Assembly (NCBI RefSeq): GCF_963678635.1
Contig: NC_087071.1
Location: 24,809,821 to 24,873,820, forward strand
Source: Symsagittifera roscoffensis
Lineage: Eukaryota > Xenacoelomorpha > Acoela > Convolutidae
DNA length: 64,000 bases
Reading direction: 5' to 3'
Shown here one piece after another: positions 32,051 through 46,200 of the stretch. Both the position numbers and the translations under genes were made by a program. Every line of letters starts with the position of its first letter. The stretch's first letter is position 1. A model generated the notes under the pieces. The model searched no databases, was not told the origin of the DNA, and saw only the letters and a list, made by a program, of their open reading frames with translations.

Positions 32051-33535
32051 TCTCACCGGGGTGAATTTTAAACTATTTTTGTGAGTTGTGGATCAAAATT
32101 TCATAGAAAACCCTAAGATTAACAACCGAAAGTTGTGTATTCCCCAGCCCCAACACTTCGGGAACGAGAATTGGCCACCTTGCTAATTATTGGAAGGGAA
32201 CTAATCTATTTGGAAGTGAAGCAGAAGCTGAAAAGGATATAGGTTACACATTTTAACATTGAAGTAGAGTGTAGAGTAATTAATTAACGTGAACTTAGCA
32301 AAAATTGGATTGCGCTATAAATAGAAATGCAGTTAAACTTAAAAAAAATTGGCAGTGATGGAAGAAGGGAATTGAAAGAAGATTTCCTAAATAATATGTT
32401 TGGACAGGATATTTACTTAGCTCCCCAGAGATGGTTTTTCGGCCCAATTTGATCCCTAATAAACAAATTGTGCTCCCCTGAGTGGTTGAAATGAGGGGTT
32501 GAAAAAGAGTAGAATTTGGAGTTTTATATGCTTGAAATGAATTAGCGACCCATGAAAAGGGTCTTCTCCAACTCACGGGAGGTCGGAACGTTCCTGGGAT
32601 AATTAAATAAAAACTTTGGGAGATTTGTTAATCAAACATAGCTTGGTTTGGAGGTGAAATAAGACATATTTACACAACTAGTTACAGATACCTTTACTGA
32701 ACTTAAAATTTATGACTAGTGTCGTCAGAAGAAAAAATTAGTTAAGACTATGCGAACGAAGTAAATGTCAGGAGTTGTAGAGACGACCATAACTCTAACT
32801 ATAACTGAAGCTCAAATAAGATAACATAATAAAGAATAACAAACAGCCTACCCTTAGGCAGAACAAAATGAGAGTAGTTGGTTTCTCGTTGTTAGTTAGA
32901 GAAAAATTGGTACTGAGTAAGAGTATAGTTGGTTCTCAGTTAGTTAGAGGACAATTCTAGCGAATTAAGCAGATAGTTGGTTCTCATCAGAGTTGCGAAC
33001 AGTCCTTTTTGAAGCTAACGATACTGGCTAAAATACCTCAAAAGAATAGCGATCCGTAGAGACTTTAGATCATTTTAGCAGGTCGAAGTGAGGAGTTGTG
33101 TGGAATTACCGTGAGTAAATGGATACTTAGCGTTCTCTTAAAAGAGAGAGAATTGATTAGTTGAGTTTAATGGAAATTAAAATACAATGAGGCCAATGTG
33201 CTGATAAATCGCTGATCCTTTCTTCTTTTTGGAATAATAATTTTTTTTCTGGCCACATAGAGCATTTTGTATTTGACTTGTTTCATTTGAAATCAATTTC
33301 CATTGCAATTTCTTGCGATCGAACGATCGTATTGAGCGTACGGGACGTAGGAGCAGTACAAAAAGGGGGCAAGTAATCTAATACAGAACAGAATAGTTGC
33401 CACCAACCTAACCCTTTAGGGATTGTGGATAGCGTTGAATCTGGACCACCCGCTGAGTTCATTACCCAAGGGACAACTTTGCGGTGCCGTTAAGTTAGAA
33501 AGTGCGAACGGACCTAGAGAAGAAATCTCCTGAAT
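32051..33535. other. Unclassified ~1.5-kb insert inside satellite B
   Basis: Satellite periodicity stops after a monomer start near 32045 and resumes near 33536. The insert is richer in G and has no satellite monomers. It contains three spaced copies of TAGTTGGTTTCTC or TAGTTGGTTCTC (32874, 32925 and 32974). The complement strand has a CATATAAAACTCC TATA-like string near 32520. The longest frames are short and not protein-like. I found no clear terminal repeats or target duplication, so the type (solo LTR, non-autonomous transposon, or unique DNA) is unresolved. Confidence 0.6.
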
Positions 33536-36500
33536 ATACACAAGCTAATAAACTTTCGAATCTTTTAAATAGTCCAATTTTTTTTGGTTCCTGTTAGAGT
33601 GACTCGGTTCCTGAAAAGATTAAAATTTTCTAAGCGAGCTATTCAAGCTTTGAACTTTTTCAAGTTATTTTATAGACACAATTGATTTGCGCAAAGTTTG
33701 AATTTTTAAGCCACCTAGTCGAGCTTTGAAACTTTGAAATATTTCAAGCAAATTCATGGACCGATTTGGTTTGTAGCAATTAAATTTTTTAAAGCAAGAT
33801 ATCCAAGATATGAACCCTAAAAATTTTTCAAATTAATTCCTAAAAAGAGTAAATTTTCTCATTGAACGAATCAGTTCGCAAAACAGTTGAATTTTTAAGC
33901 AACCTGTTCATCATTTCATCATCTTCAAAACAATTTAAGTTGATTCATAGACTGAATCGGTTCCCAAAAATTTAACTTTTTTCAGGTGAGCTATTCAAGC
34001 TTTGAAAAGTTTCAAGGAATTTCGTAAGCAAAACCGCTTAGCAAATTGATTTCTTGAAGCAAATTATTCGAGTTTTGAAGTATTCGAGGAGTTTCGTAGA
34101 CTTAATTGGTCCGCAAAAAAAGCAAGCAAAAAAGAATCAACTCGCAGGCTTTTTTAAGCAAGCATTTATAGCTATGAAACGTTAAAATGCTCCAAATTAT
34201 TTTTATAGATGGAGGCGGTTCGCAAAATTTTTGTATTTTTCTCTAACCGTCTTATTCAATCTTTGAATGTTTCAAACTTATTCATTGATGGAATCGGTTT
34301 GCCAAAACTTTAGGTTTTAAAATAGAGATATTCGAGCTAAAAAACTTTGAATTAATTCAAGCTAATTCATGGACTGATTTGGATTGCAAAATTTCAAAGT
34401 TTATAATGCAAGACGTTCGAGAGAGATGAAATTTTGCTGTTTTTCGAATTATTTCTTAAACAGAGTCAGTTATCTCATTGAAAGAATCCGTTCACAAAAA
34501 GGTTGAATTTTTAAGCAACCTGTTCATCCTTCGAATCTTCAAAACCTTTCAAGTGATTTCATAGACCGAATCCGTTCTCAAAAATTTAATTTTTTTTCAG
34601 GTGAGCTATTCAAGCTTTGAACTGTTTTAACTTTTTGCAAGCGAAACCGTTTCGCAAAATGATTTCTTGAAGCAAATTATTCGAGTTTTGAAGTATTCCA
34701 GGAGTTTCGTAGACTCGGTTATCTCATTGAAGGAATCTGTTTGCAAAAAAGTTGAATTTTTGAGCAACTTGTTCAACCTTCGAATCTTCAAAACATTTCA
34801 ATTTATTTCGTAGACTGAATCAATATCCAAAAAATTTAAAATTTCTGAGGCGAGCTATTTAAGCTTTGAAATGTTTCAAGTTATTCATAGACGAAACCGT
34901 TTCGCATAATAATTTCCTGAAGCAAACTTTTAAAGTTTTGAATTATTCAAGGAATTTGTAGAGTAGATGGGTTCGGAAAAAAGGCTGAAGTTTTTGGGAT
35001 GGCTATTCGAGCTTTGAAACTTTGAATTTTTTCAAGTTACCTCAAAGACGAAATCGGTCATCGAAAAAAAAAATGAATTTTTTAAAATGGCTGTTTCAAT
35101 TTTTTGGCAAGGTTGATTTTTAGGCAAGCTATTCGACCTTTGAAACTTTAATTTAATTCAAGTATCTTCATAGCCGAAATCATTAGAGATACGCTATCTA
35201 TTCGAGATACGTTGCTTTAAGAATTTTCAAGTTATCTTAATGACGGAATCGGTTCGCAAAAAGTTTTTATGATGGCTGTCCGAGCTTTTGAACTTTGAAT
35301 TGTTTCCAGTAATTTCAAAGGCGGATTCGAATCGCGCAAAGTTTGAGTTCGTTCGGCCAGCTGTTTCAACTTTTAAATTTTGAAATATTTCAAGTTAGTT
35401 CTCGGACTGATTTTTTAAGCAAGCATTTCGAGCTATGAAACTTTTAAGTCTTTTAAATTATTTCCCGAATAAGATTGCAAAAAGTTTAGGTTTTTTAGAG
35501 TAAGCTAATCAAAGTTTGAATCTGAGATAGTTCAAGTTATCTCATATACGGAATCGGTTTGGGAAAAGGTTGAAATTTCAAGCAAATTATTCAGTTTTTG
35601 AATCCTTGAAATATTCATAGACTGAATCAGTTCCCAAATTTTTAATTTTATCTAAGCGAGCTATTCTGGCTATGAAACCATGAATTTTTCAAAGACCAAT
35701 TCGATTTGAGCAGAGTTTGAGTTTGTTAGCCAGTTTTTCGAGCTTTGATACTTTGAAATAATTCAAGTTATTTATTGGACTGATTCGGTTCGCAAAAACT
35801 TAAAACAGTTTTTTAAAGCAAGCCATTCCAGCTAGAAAACTTAAGAGTATTTCAAGTTATTTCCTACACGGAATCAGTTTGCAAAATTTGTATATAGCTA
35901 ATCATGCGTATATAGATAATCATTTAAGCTAATCATGCGTTGAAGCTGAAATTTTTCCTGTTATCTCATTGACAGAATCGATTCGCAAAAAGGTTGATTT
36001 TTTTGTTGTTGACTGAAAGGTTGACAGAATAGGCAAACTATTCAGTTTTCAAATCTTTGAAACCTTCATAGACTGAAACAGTTTTCAAAATTTCAAAGTT
36101 TTTCTAGGCGAGGTATTCGACCTATGGCACTTTGAAATATTTCAAATTATTTCGTAAATAGAATCGAATTGCGAAAAGTTTAAGTTTTTTTTAATTGAGC
36201 TAAACAAGGTTTGAATCTAGTTCAAGTTACCTCATAGACGGAATCGGTTCGCAAAAAAATGAATGTTCTAAACAAACTTTTCAGTTTTCGAATCTTCGAA
36301 ATAATTATCGACTGAATCAGTTCCAATTCAGTTCCCGAAAATTTCAAGAAATTTTCAAGACTGAATCAGTTGCCGAAAACTTTTTTTCTAAGCGAGCTAT
36401 TAAATGCAAATTTTTTTCATAGACGGAATCATTTTGCTAAGAAATGATTATTTTCAGCAAAACATTCAAGTTTTGAAACTTTGGAGGCATCATATGGACG

Positions 36501-39500
36501 GAATTGGTTCGCAAAAATTTTAAAAAAAAACTTAAAGATTTTTAAAGAATTTTGTAAAGTAATTTTAAAGATCAACTCAATTTAAGGAGAGTTTGGGATT
36601 GTAGGCTAGCTATTCGAGCTTTGATACTTTGAAATAACTCAAGTTAGTTTGTGTACTGACTTTTTAATCAAGCTGTTCGACCTATGAAACTTTGAACTAT
36701 TTCAAGTTATTTCCTAGAGAGAATTGGTTTGCGAAACTTTATATTTTTTTAAAGAAAGCTAACCAAGCTTGGAAACTGAAATACTTCTTGTTATCTCACA
36801 TATGTTTTTTAAAACAAACTAATCCAGCAAAGAATCAAGCAAGCTATTCAAGCTTGGATTCTACAAATAAGTCGAGTTATTAATTAGATGGTACCAATTT
36901 ACGAAAAGTTAGATTTTTTTGAATTAGAGTTTGAAGCTTTTAAATTTTTTAAGTTGTTTCATAGATTGATTCAGTTCACCAAAACATTAGGTTTTTTATT
37001 CAAGCTATTCGAGCTATGAAACTTTGGAAATTTTCGATTAAATTCAAAGACAAAGACGACGCTTCGCGCAAAATTTGAGTTTTTTTTAAGCCAACTATGT
37101 ACGCTTTTAAACTTTGAAATATACCAATTTATTTAAAGAAAAGGTTCGGTTCACAAAAATTTTAAATTTTTTTTTAAACAAACTAATCCAGCTAAGAACC
37201 TTTGAAGACTTTTATGTTTTTTCCTCGACAGAATCGATTAGGAAAAAGTAGCAAAAGGAGCTTTTGAAGCTATTAACTTTTTCAGGGTATTTTGTAGGCT
37301 GAATCGGTTCGCAAAAAAACAAGTGTTTTAAAGCAAGCTATTCGAGCTATGAACCGTTGAGTTTTTTCAAGAAATTTTAAAGACGGTTTCGGCTAACAAA
37401 CTCAAACAGGGTTTGAATTTGTTAGCCAACTGTTCGAGCTTTGATTCTTTGAAATAATTCAAGTTAATTCATGGAATGGTTCGATTCGCAAAAAAAAATA
37501 TTTTTAAAGCAAGTTGTTCGAGCTATGAAACTTTGAAATACTTCAAGTTATTTCCTAAACAGCTATTCGTAAACTGATTTGCGAAAAGTTTACGAAAATT
37601 TATATATATTCAAAGCAAACTAATCAAATTGTCAAGCTAAAATATGTCTTGTTATCTCATAGACAGAATTGGTTTGCGAAAAGGTTGATTCAAGCTATTC
37701 GAGCTATGAAACGTTGAATTTTTTCAAGTAATTTCAATTCAAAGACAAATTCACAAACTCGATCTGCGCAGAGTTTGAGTTTGTTAGCAAGCTATTTGAG
37801 CTATGAAACTTTGAATTATTTCAGATTATTTTCAAATAACGTCGGTTTGAGAAAACGTATTTGAAAAAAAAACTAATCGAGCTTTGTATCTGAAATAGTT
37901 CAATTTATTTCATAGACGGAATCGGTTCGCGAAAAATTTTTGTTTTCTAAGCAGGCTACTCAAAGTTCACAACTTTGAAATCTTTCAAGTTGTTTCCTTT
38001 GACGGAATCGGCTCGCGCAATGTTCATAGTTTTTAAGAAAGTAATTCAACCCTAAAGTGTTTGAAATATTTCAAACTGTTTCATAGACGGTATCGTTTTG
38101 CAAAAAAAGCAGATTTCTCAAAGCAAATATTCAAGCTTTGAATTATGTCAAGTTGTTTCATAGACTGAATCCTTTCTCAAAAAATTAAAGGTTTTTCAAG
38201 CAAAAAAATATGCTAAGAAACTCTGAAATGTTTCAAGTTAATCCGTAAATGAAATTGTTTTGCAAAATTTCCGTTTTTTTAAGCAAGCTACTCAACCTTC
38301 CAAGCTCCAAGTTATTTCATATTCCAAAATATTTCAAACATTCCCAGGTGTTTTATAGACGTAATTATTTTGCAAAGAAAAAGATTTCTTTGAACAAATA
38401 ATCAAGTTTTTTTTAAGGTCTAAATTATTTTATAGATTGAATCGAATTGCCAAACTAAAAGTTTTTGTAAGCTAGCGATTCCAGCTACAAAAAAACGAAA
38501 AGTTTCAACTTATTTTATAGATGGAATCGGTTTGCGCAAAGTAAGTGTTCTAAGCAAGCTATTCAATCTTTGAATCTTTGATGTCTTATGAATCAGTTCA
38601 CAAAAAATTCAAGAATTTTTAAAGAAGTTATTGAAGCTATGAAATTTTTCAAGTTAATACATAGATGGAATCAAATTCTACGGTGGTTCGCGCAAAATTT
38701 GAATTATTTTAAGCCAGCTATACAAGCTATGAAACTTTGAAATATATCAAGTAATTTCATGGACTGATTCGATTTGCAAAACTTAAAAAAAAAAATTTAA
38801 AACAAGCGAATCCAGCAGAGAATCTTTAAAGATTTTAATGTCATTTCCTCGACAAAATCGGTTAGCGAAAAATTTAAGCTTTTTAAAGCAAGCTATTCAA
38901 GATTGAAATCTAAAAATAAGTCGAGTTACGAAAAATTGATTTTTGAAGCAAGCTATTCAACCTTTGAATTTTGAAACGTTCATAGTTATTTCGTAGACTG
39001 AACCAGTTCACAAACAATTTATCTTCCATTTGATTTGCCATTAATTTCTTCAAGTTCTTTCATAGGTGGAATCGGTTAGCCAAAAATCTAGGTTTTGAAT
39101 TAAGCTAATCGAGCTATGAAACTTTGAAATATTTCAACTAATTTCCAAGACGGAGACGACGGTTTGCCCAAAATTTGATTTCTTTTAAGCCAATTATGTG
39201 CGCTTTGAAACTTCGAAATTATTCAAGTTATTTTACGGACAGATTCGGTTCGCTAAACTTTTAAGTTTTTTAAGCAAGCTAATCCAGCTAAGAATTTTTG
39301 AAGTGTTCCAATTTATTTCCTTAACAAAATCGATTGGCGAAAAACAAGCTAATCATGGTTTGAATATATGAAAAAATACAAGTTTTTACTTGGAGGGTAT
39401 CAATTCGCGAAAATTTTCTTTTTTTTTAAGCAAGCTAGTCAACCTTCGAATCTTTGAAATCTCCCAAGTTTTTTCGTAGACTGAATCAGTTCACAAAAAC

Positions 39501-40290
39501 CTTTAATTTTTCTTAAGGAACTATTAAAGCCATTAAAGATTTTAAAAAAGTTTTCTAAGACGGAGACGGCGGTTTGCGCATAACTGAGTTCTTTTAGGCC
39601 AGCTATGAAAGCTTTGAAACTTTGAAGTTATTTCGTAGACGGATTCAGTTCACAAAAAATTAAAATTTTTCAAAGGAGCTAATGAAGCTATTAAGTTTTT
39701 CAATTTAATTAATAGATGCAATCAGCTTAAGCAAAGCAAGTATTTTAGGCAAACTATTCACCCTTCGAATCTTTGAAGTCTTCCAAAATTTTTCGTAGAC
39801 TGAATCAGTTAACAAAAAGTTAAATTTTTCTAAAGAAGCTATTGAATTCATGACATTTTTCAAATTAATTCAAAGAGGGAGTAAAATTGCCAAAATTTTA
39901 AGTTCGCTCAAAATCAAAATCTAAGGTGCAAAAAGTTTACTCTCTTAAGCCAGCTATGTGAGCTTTGAAACTTTGAAACAACTCATGTTTTTTCATGGAC
40001 TGATTCGGTTCGCAAAAAATTGAAGTTTTTTAAAACAAATTACTCCAGCTAAGAATCAAGCGAACTATTCATGCTTGTAATCTAGAAAAACGTCGAGTGA
40101 ATAATTAGATGATACCAAATTGCAAAAATCTCGATTTTTTTGAGGTAGAATTTGAAGCTAATAAATTTTTCAAGTTGTTCCATAGATGGATTTGGTTCAC
40201 CAAAATATTAGGTTTTTTATTAAAACTATTCGAGCTCTGAAGCCAACTATATACGCTTTGAAACTTTGAAATATATCAATTTATTTTATG
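33536..40290. repeat. Satellite B, diverged middle block
   Basis: Continues the same degenerate monomers as 29038-32050. Divergence is high until about 39.4 kb, where sequence begins that is duplicated about 8.4 kb further right (39441 onward matches 47857 onward). No gene-like frame. Confidence 0.85.
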
Positions 40291-43200
40291 GAATGATTCG
40301 GTTTGCAAAAATTCTAAAAATTTTTTTAACAAACTAATCCAGCTAAAAATCAAGCGAGCTATGCAATCTTGGATACTACAAATCAGTCGAGTTATTAATT
40401 AGATGGTACCAATTTGCGAAAATCTGTATTTTTTTCGAAGTAGAGTTTGAAGCTATTAAGTTTTTCAAATTGTTCCATAGACGGACTCTGTTCACAAAAA
40501 TATTAGGTTTTTTATTCAGGCTGTTAGAGCTATGAAGCCAACTATATTCGCTTTGAAACTTTGAAATATATCAATTTATTTAGGAATGATTCGGTTCGCA
40601 AAAAATTTAAAGTTTTTTAAACAAAATAATCCAGCTGAGAATCTTCGAAAGCTTTTATGTTATTTCCTCGACAGAAACGACTAGCAAAAAAAATTAAGTT
40701 TTTAAAGCAAGCTATTCAAGCTCGAAATCTAGAAAATAGTCGAGTTATTAATTAGATGGTACCAATTTGCGAAAATCTTGATTTTTTTGAAGTAGAGTTT
40801 GAAGCTATTAAATTTTTCAAATTGTTCCATAGACGGACTCTGTTCACCAAAATATTAGGTTTTTTATTCAGGCTATTCGAGCTATGAAGCCAACTATATT
40901 CGCTTTGAAACTTTGAAATATATCAATTTATTTCATGGAATGATTCGGTTCGCAAAAAATTTAAAATTTTTTAAGCAAAATAATCCAGCTGAGAATCTTC
41001 GAAAGCTTTTATGTTATTTCCTCGACAGAATCGACTAGCAAAAAAAATTAAGTTTTTAAAGCAAGCTATTCAAGCTCGAAATCTAGAAAATAGTCGAGTT
41101 ATTAATTAGATGGTACCAATTTGCAAAAATCTTGATTTTTTTGAAGTAGAGTTTGAAGCTATTAAATTTTTCAAGTTGTTCCATAGATGGACTCGGATGA
41201 CCAAAATATTAGGTTTTTTATTCAAGCTATTCGAGTTATGAAGCCAACTATATTCGCTTTGAAACTTTGAAATAAATCAATTTATTTCATGGAATGATTC
41301 GGTTCGCAAAAATTTTAAAATTTTTTAAACAAACTAATCCAGCTAAAAATCAAGCGAGCTATGCAAGCTTGGATACTACAAATCAGTCGAGTTATTAATT
41401 AGATGGTACCAATTTGCGAAAATCTGTTTTTTTTTCGAAGTAGAGTTTGAAGCTCTTAAATTTTTCAAATTGTTCCATAGACGGACTCTGTTCACAAAAA
41501 TATTAGGTTTTTTATTCAGGCTGTTCGAGCTATGAAGCCAACTATATTCGCTTTGAAACTTTGAAATATATCAATTTATTTCATGGAATGATTCGGTTCG
41601 CAAAAAATTTAAAGTTTTTTAAACAAAATAATCCAGCTGAGAATCTTCGAAAGCTTTTATGTTATTTCCTCGACAGAATCGACTAGCAAAAAAAATTAAG
41701 TTTTTAAAGCAAGCTATTCAAGCTCGAAATCTAGAAAATAGTCGAGTTATTAATTAGATGGTACCAATTTGCGAAAATCTTGATTTTTTTGAAGTAGAGT
41801 TTGAAGCTATTAAATTTTTCAAATTGTTCCATAGACGGACTCTGTTCACCAAAATATTAGGTTTTTTATTCAGGCTATTCGAGCTATGAAGCCAACTATA
41901 TTCGCTTTGAAACTTTGAAATATATCAATTTATTTCATGGAATGATTCGGTTCGCAAAAAATTTAAAATTTTTAAAGCAAAATAATCCAGCTGAGAATCT
42001 TCGAAAGCTTTTATGTTATTTCCTCGACAGAATCGACTAGCAAAAAAATTTAAGTTTTTAAAGCAAGCTTTTCAAGCTCGAAATCTAGAAATAAGTCGAA
42101 TTATTAATTAGATGGTACCAATTTGCAAAAATCTTGATTTTTTTGAAGTAGAGTTTGAAGCTATTAAATTTTTCAAGTTGTTCCATAGATGGACTCGGAT
42201 GACCAAAATATTAGGTTTTTTATTCAAGCTATTCGAGTTATGAAGCCAACTATATTCGCTTTGAAACTTTGAAATAAATCAATTTGTTTCATGGAATGAT
42301 TCGGTTCGCAAAAATTTTAAAATTTTTTAAACAAACTAATCCAGCTAAAAATCAAGCGAGCTATGCAAGCTTGGATATTACAAATCAGTCGAGTTATTAA
42401 TTAGATGGTACCAATTTGCGAAAATCTGTTTTTTTTTCGAAGTAGAGTTTGAAGCTATTAAATTTTTCAAATTGTTCCATAGACGGACTCTGTTCACAAA
42501 AATATTAGGTTTTTTATTCAGGCTGTTCGAGCTATGAAGCCAACTATATTCGCTTTGAAACTTTGAAATATATCAATTTATTTCATGGAATGATTCGGTT
42601 CGCAAAAATTTTAAAATTTTTTAAACAAACTAATCCAGCTGAGAATCTTCGAAAACTTTTATGCTATTTCCTCGACAGAATCGACAAGCAAAAAAAATAA
42701 GTTTTTAAAGCAAGCTATTCAAGCTCGAAATCTAGAAATAAGTCGAGTTATTAATTAGATGGTACCAATTTGCGAAAATCTTGATTTTTTTGAAGTAGAG
42801 TTTGAAGCTATTAAATTTTTCAAGTTAATCCATAGATGGACTCGGATGACCAAAATATTAGGTTTTTTATTCAAGCTATTCGAGTTATGAAGCCAACTAT
42901 ATTCGCTTTGAAACTTTGAAATAAGTAAATTTAGTTCATGGAATGATTCGGTTCGCAAAAATTTTAAAATTTTCTAAACAAATTAATCCAGCTGAGAATC
43001 TTCGAAAGTTTTATGTTATTTCCTCGACAGAATTGACTAGCAAAAAAATGTAAGTTTTTAAAGCAAGCTATTCAAGCTCGAAATCTGGAAATAAGTCGAG
43101 TTATTAATTAGATGGTACCAATTTGCGAAAATCTTGATTTTTTTGAAGTAGAGTTTGAAGCTATTAAATTTTTCAAGTTAATCCATAGATGGACTCGGAT

Positions 43201-46200
43201 GACCAAAATATAAGGTTTTTTATTCAAGCTATTCGAGTTATGAAGCCAACTATATTCGCTTTGAAACTTTGAAATAAATCAAATTATTTCATGGAATGAT
43301 TCGGTTCGCAAAAATTTTAAAATTTTTTAAACAAACTAATCCAGCTAAAAATCAAGCGAGCTATGCAAGCTTGGATACTACAAATCAGTCGAATTTTTAA
43401 TTAGATGGTACCAATTTGCGAAAATCTGTATTTTTTTCGAAGTAGAGTTTGAAGCTATTAAAGTTTTCAAATTGTTCCATAGACGGACTCTGTTCACAAA
43501 AATATTAGGTTTTTTATTCAGGCTATTCGAGCTATGAACCAACTACATTCGCTTTGAAACTTTGAAATATATCAATTTATTTCATGGAATGATTCGGTTC
43601 GCAAAAAATTTAAAATTTTTTAAACAAACTAATCCAGCTAAAAATCAAGCGAGCTATGCAAGCTTGGATACTACAAATCAGTCGAGTTATTAATTAGATG
43701 GTACCAATTTGCAAAAATCTGTATTTTTTTCGAAGTAGAGTTTGAAGCTATTAAGTTTTTCAAATTGTTCCATAGACGGACTCTGTTCACAAAAATATTA
43801 GGTTTTTTATTCAGGCTGTTCGAGCTATGAAGCCAACTATATTCGCTTTGAAACTTTGAAATATATCAATTTATTTCATGGAATGATTCGGTTCGCAAAA
43901 ATTTTAAAATTTTTTAAACAAAATAATCCAGCTGAGAATCTTCGAAAGCTTTTATGTTATTTCCTCGACAGAATCGACTAGCAAAAAAAATAAGTTTTTA
44001 AAGCAAGCTATTCAAGCTCGAAATCTAGAAATAAGTCGAGTTATTAATTAGATGGTACCAATTTGCGAAAATCTTGATTTTTTTGAAGTAGAGTTTGAAG
44101 CTATTAAATTTTTCAAGTTAATCCATAGATGGACTCGGATGACCAAAATATTAGGTTTTTTATTCAAGCTATTCGAGTTATGAAGCCAACTATATTCGCT
44201 TTGAAACTTTGAAATAAATAAATTTAGTTCATGGAATGATTCGGTTCGCAAAAATTTTAAAATTTTTTAAACAAATTAATCCAGCTGAGAATCTTCGAAA
44301 GTTTTATGTTATTTCCTCGACAGAATCGACTAGCAAAAAAATGTAAGTTTTTAAAGCAAGCTATTCAAGCTCGAAATCTGGAACTAAGTCGAGTTATTAA
44401 TTAGATGGTACCAATTTGCAAAAATCTTGATTTTTTTGAAGTAGAGTTTGAAGCTATTAAATTTTTCAAGTTAATCCATAGATGGACTCGGATGACCAAA
44501 ATATAAGGTTTTTTATTCAAGCTATTCGAGTTATGAAGCCAACTATATTCGCTTTGAAACTTTGAAATAAATCAAATTATTTCATGGAATGATTCGGTTC
44601 GCAAAAATTTTAAAATTTTTTAAACAAACTAATCCAGCTAAAAATCAAGCGAGCTATGCAAGCTTGGATACTACAAATCAGTCGAATTTTTAATTAGATG
44701 GTACCAATTTGCGAAAATCTGTATTTTTTTCGATTTTTTCGAAGTAGAGTTTGAAGCTATTAAAGTTTTCAAATTGTTCCATAGACGGACTCTGTTCACA
44801 AAAATATTAGGTTTTTTATTCAGGCTATTCGAGCTATGAACCAACTACATTCGCTTTGAAACTTTGAAATATATCAATTTATTTCATGGAATGATTCGGT
44901 TCGCAAAAAATTTAAAATTTTTTAAACAAACTAATCCAGCTAAAAATCAAGCGAGCTATGCAAGCTTGGATACTACAAATCAGTCGAGTTATTAATTAGA
45001 TGGTACCAATTTGCGAAAATCTGTATTTTTTTTCGAAGTAGAGTTTGAAGCTATTAAGTTTTTCAAATTGTTCCATAGACGGACTCTGTTCACAAAAATA
45101 TTAGGTTTTTTTATTCAGGCTGTTCGAGCTATGAAGCCAACTATATTCGCTTTGAAACTTTGAAATATATCAATTTATTTCATGGAATGATTCGGTTCGC
45201 AAAAATTTTAAAATTTTTTAAACAAACTAATCCAGCTGAGAATCTTCGAAAACTTTTATGCTATTTCCTCGACAGAATCGACTAGCAAAAAAAATAAGTT
45301 TTTAAAGCAAGCTATTCAAGCTCGAAATCTGGAAATAAGTCGAGTTATTAATTAGATGGTACCAATTTGCGAAAATCTTGATTTTTTTGAAGTAGAGTTT
45401 GAAGCTATTAAATTTTTCAAGTTAATCCATAGATGGACTCGGATGACCAAAATATAAGGTTTTTTATTCAAGCTATTCGAGTTATGAAGCCAACTATATT
45501 CGCTTTGAAACTTTGAAATAAATCAAATTATTTCATGGAATGATTCGGTTCGCAAAAATTTTAAAATTTTTTAAACAAACTAATCCAGCTAAAAATCAAG
45601 CGAGCTATGCAAGCTTGGATACTACAAATCAGTCGAATTTTTAATTAGATGGTACCAATTTGCGAAAATCTGTATTTTTTTCGAAGTAGAGTTTGAAGCT
45701 ATTAAATTTTTCAAATTTTTCCATAGACGGACTCTGTTCACAAAAATATTAGGTTTTTTATTCAGGCTATTCGAGCTATGAACCAACTACATTCGCTTTG
45801 AAACTTTGAAATAAATAAATTTAGTTCATGGAATGATTCGGTTCGCAAAAATTTTAAAATTTTTTAAACAAATTAATCCAGCTGAGAATCTTCGAAAGTT
45901 TTATAGTATTTCCTCGACAGAATCGACTAGCAAAAAAATGTAAGTTTTTAAAGCAAGCTATTCAAGCTCGAAATCTGGAACTAAGTCGAGTTATTAATTA
46001 GATGGTACCAATTTGCAAAAATCTTGATTTTTTTGAAGTAGAGTTTGAAGCTATTAAATTTTTCAAGTTAATCCATAGATGGACTCGGATGACCAAAATA
46101 TAAGGTTTTTTATTCAAGCTATTCGAGTTATGAAGCCAACTATATTCGCTTTGAAACTTTGAAATAAATCAAATTATTTCATGGAATGATTCGGTTCGCA

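Noticed and set aside
33430-33535. Possible rRNA fragment (ACCCGCTGAG string)
   Set aside because: Only about ten bases resemble the start of large-subunit rRNA; the flanking sequence does not match.
32051-33535. Solo LTR with TG...CA ends
   Set aside because: I could not find matched ends with a flanking target duplication in either orientation, so the insert is left unclassified.
42755-44251. Two nearly identical 67-codon minus-strand frames at 42755-42958 and 44048-44251
   Set aside because: They lie in the higher-order satellite one 1293-bp step apart; the similarity reflects repeat copying, and the peptide has no protein-like features.
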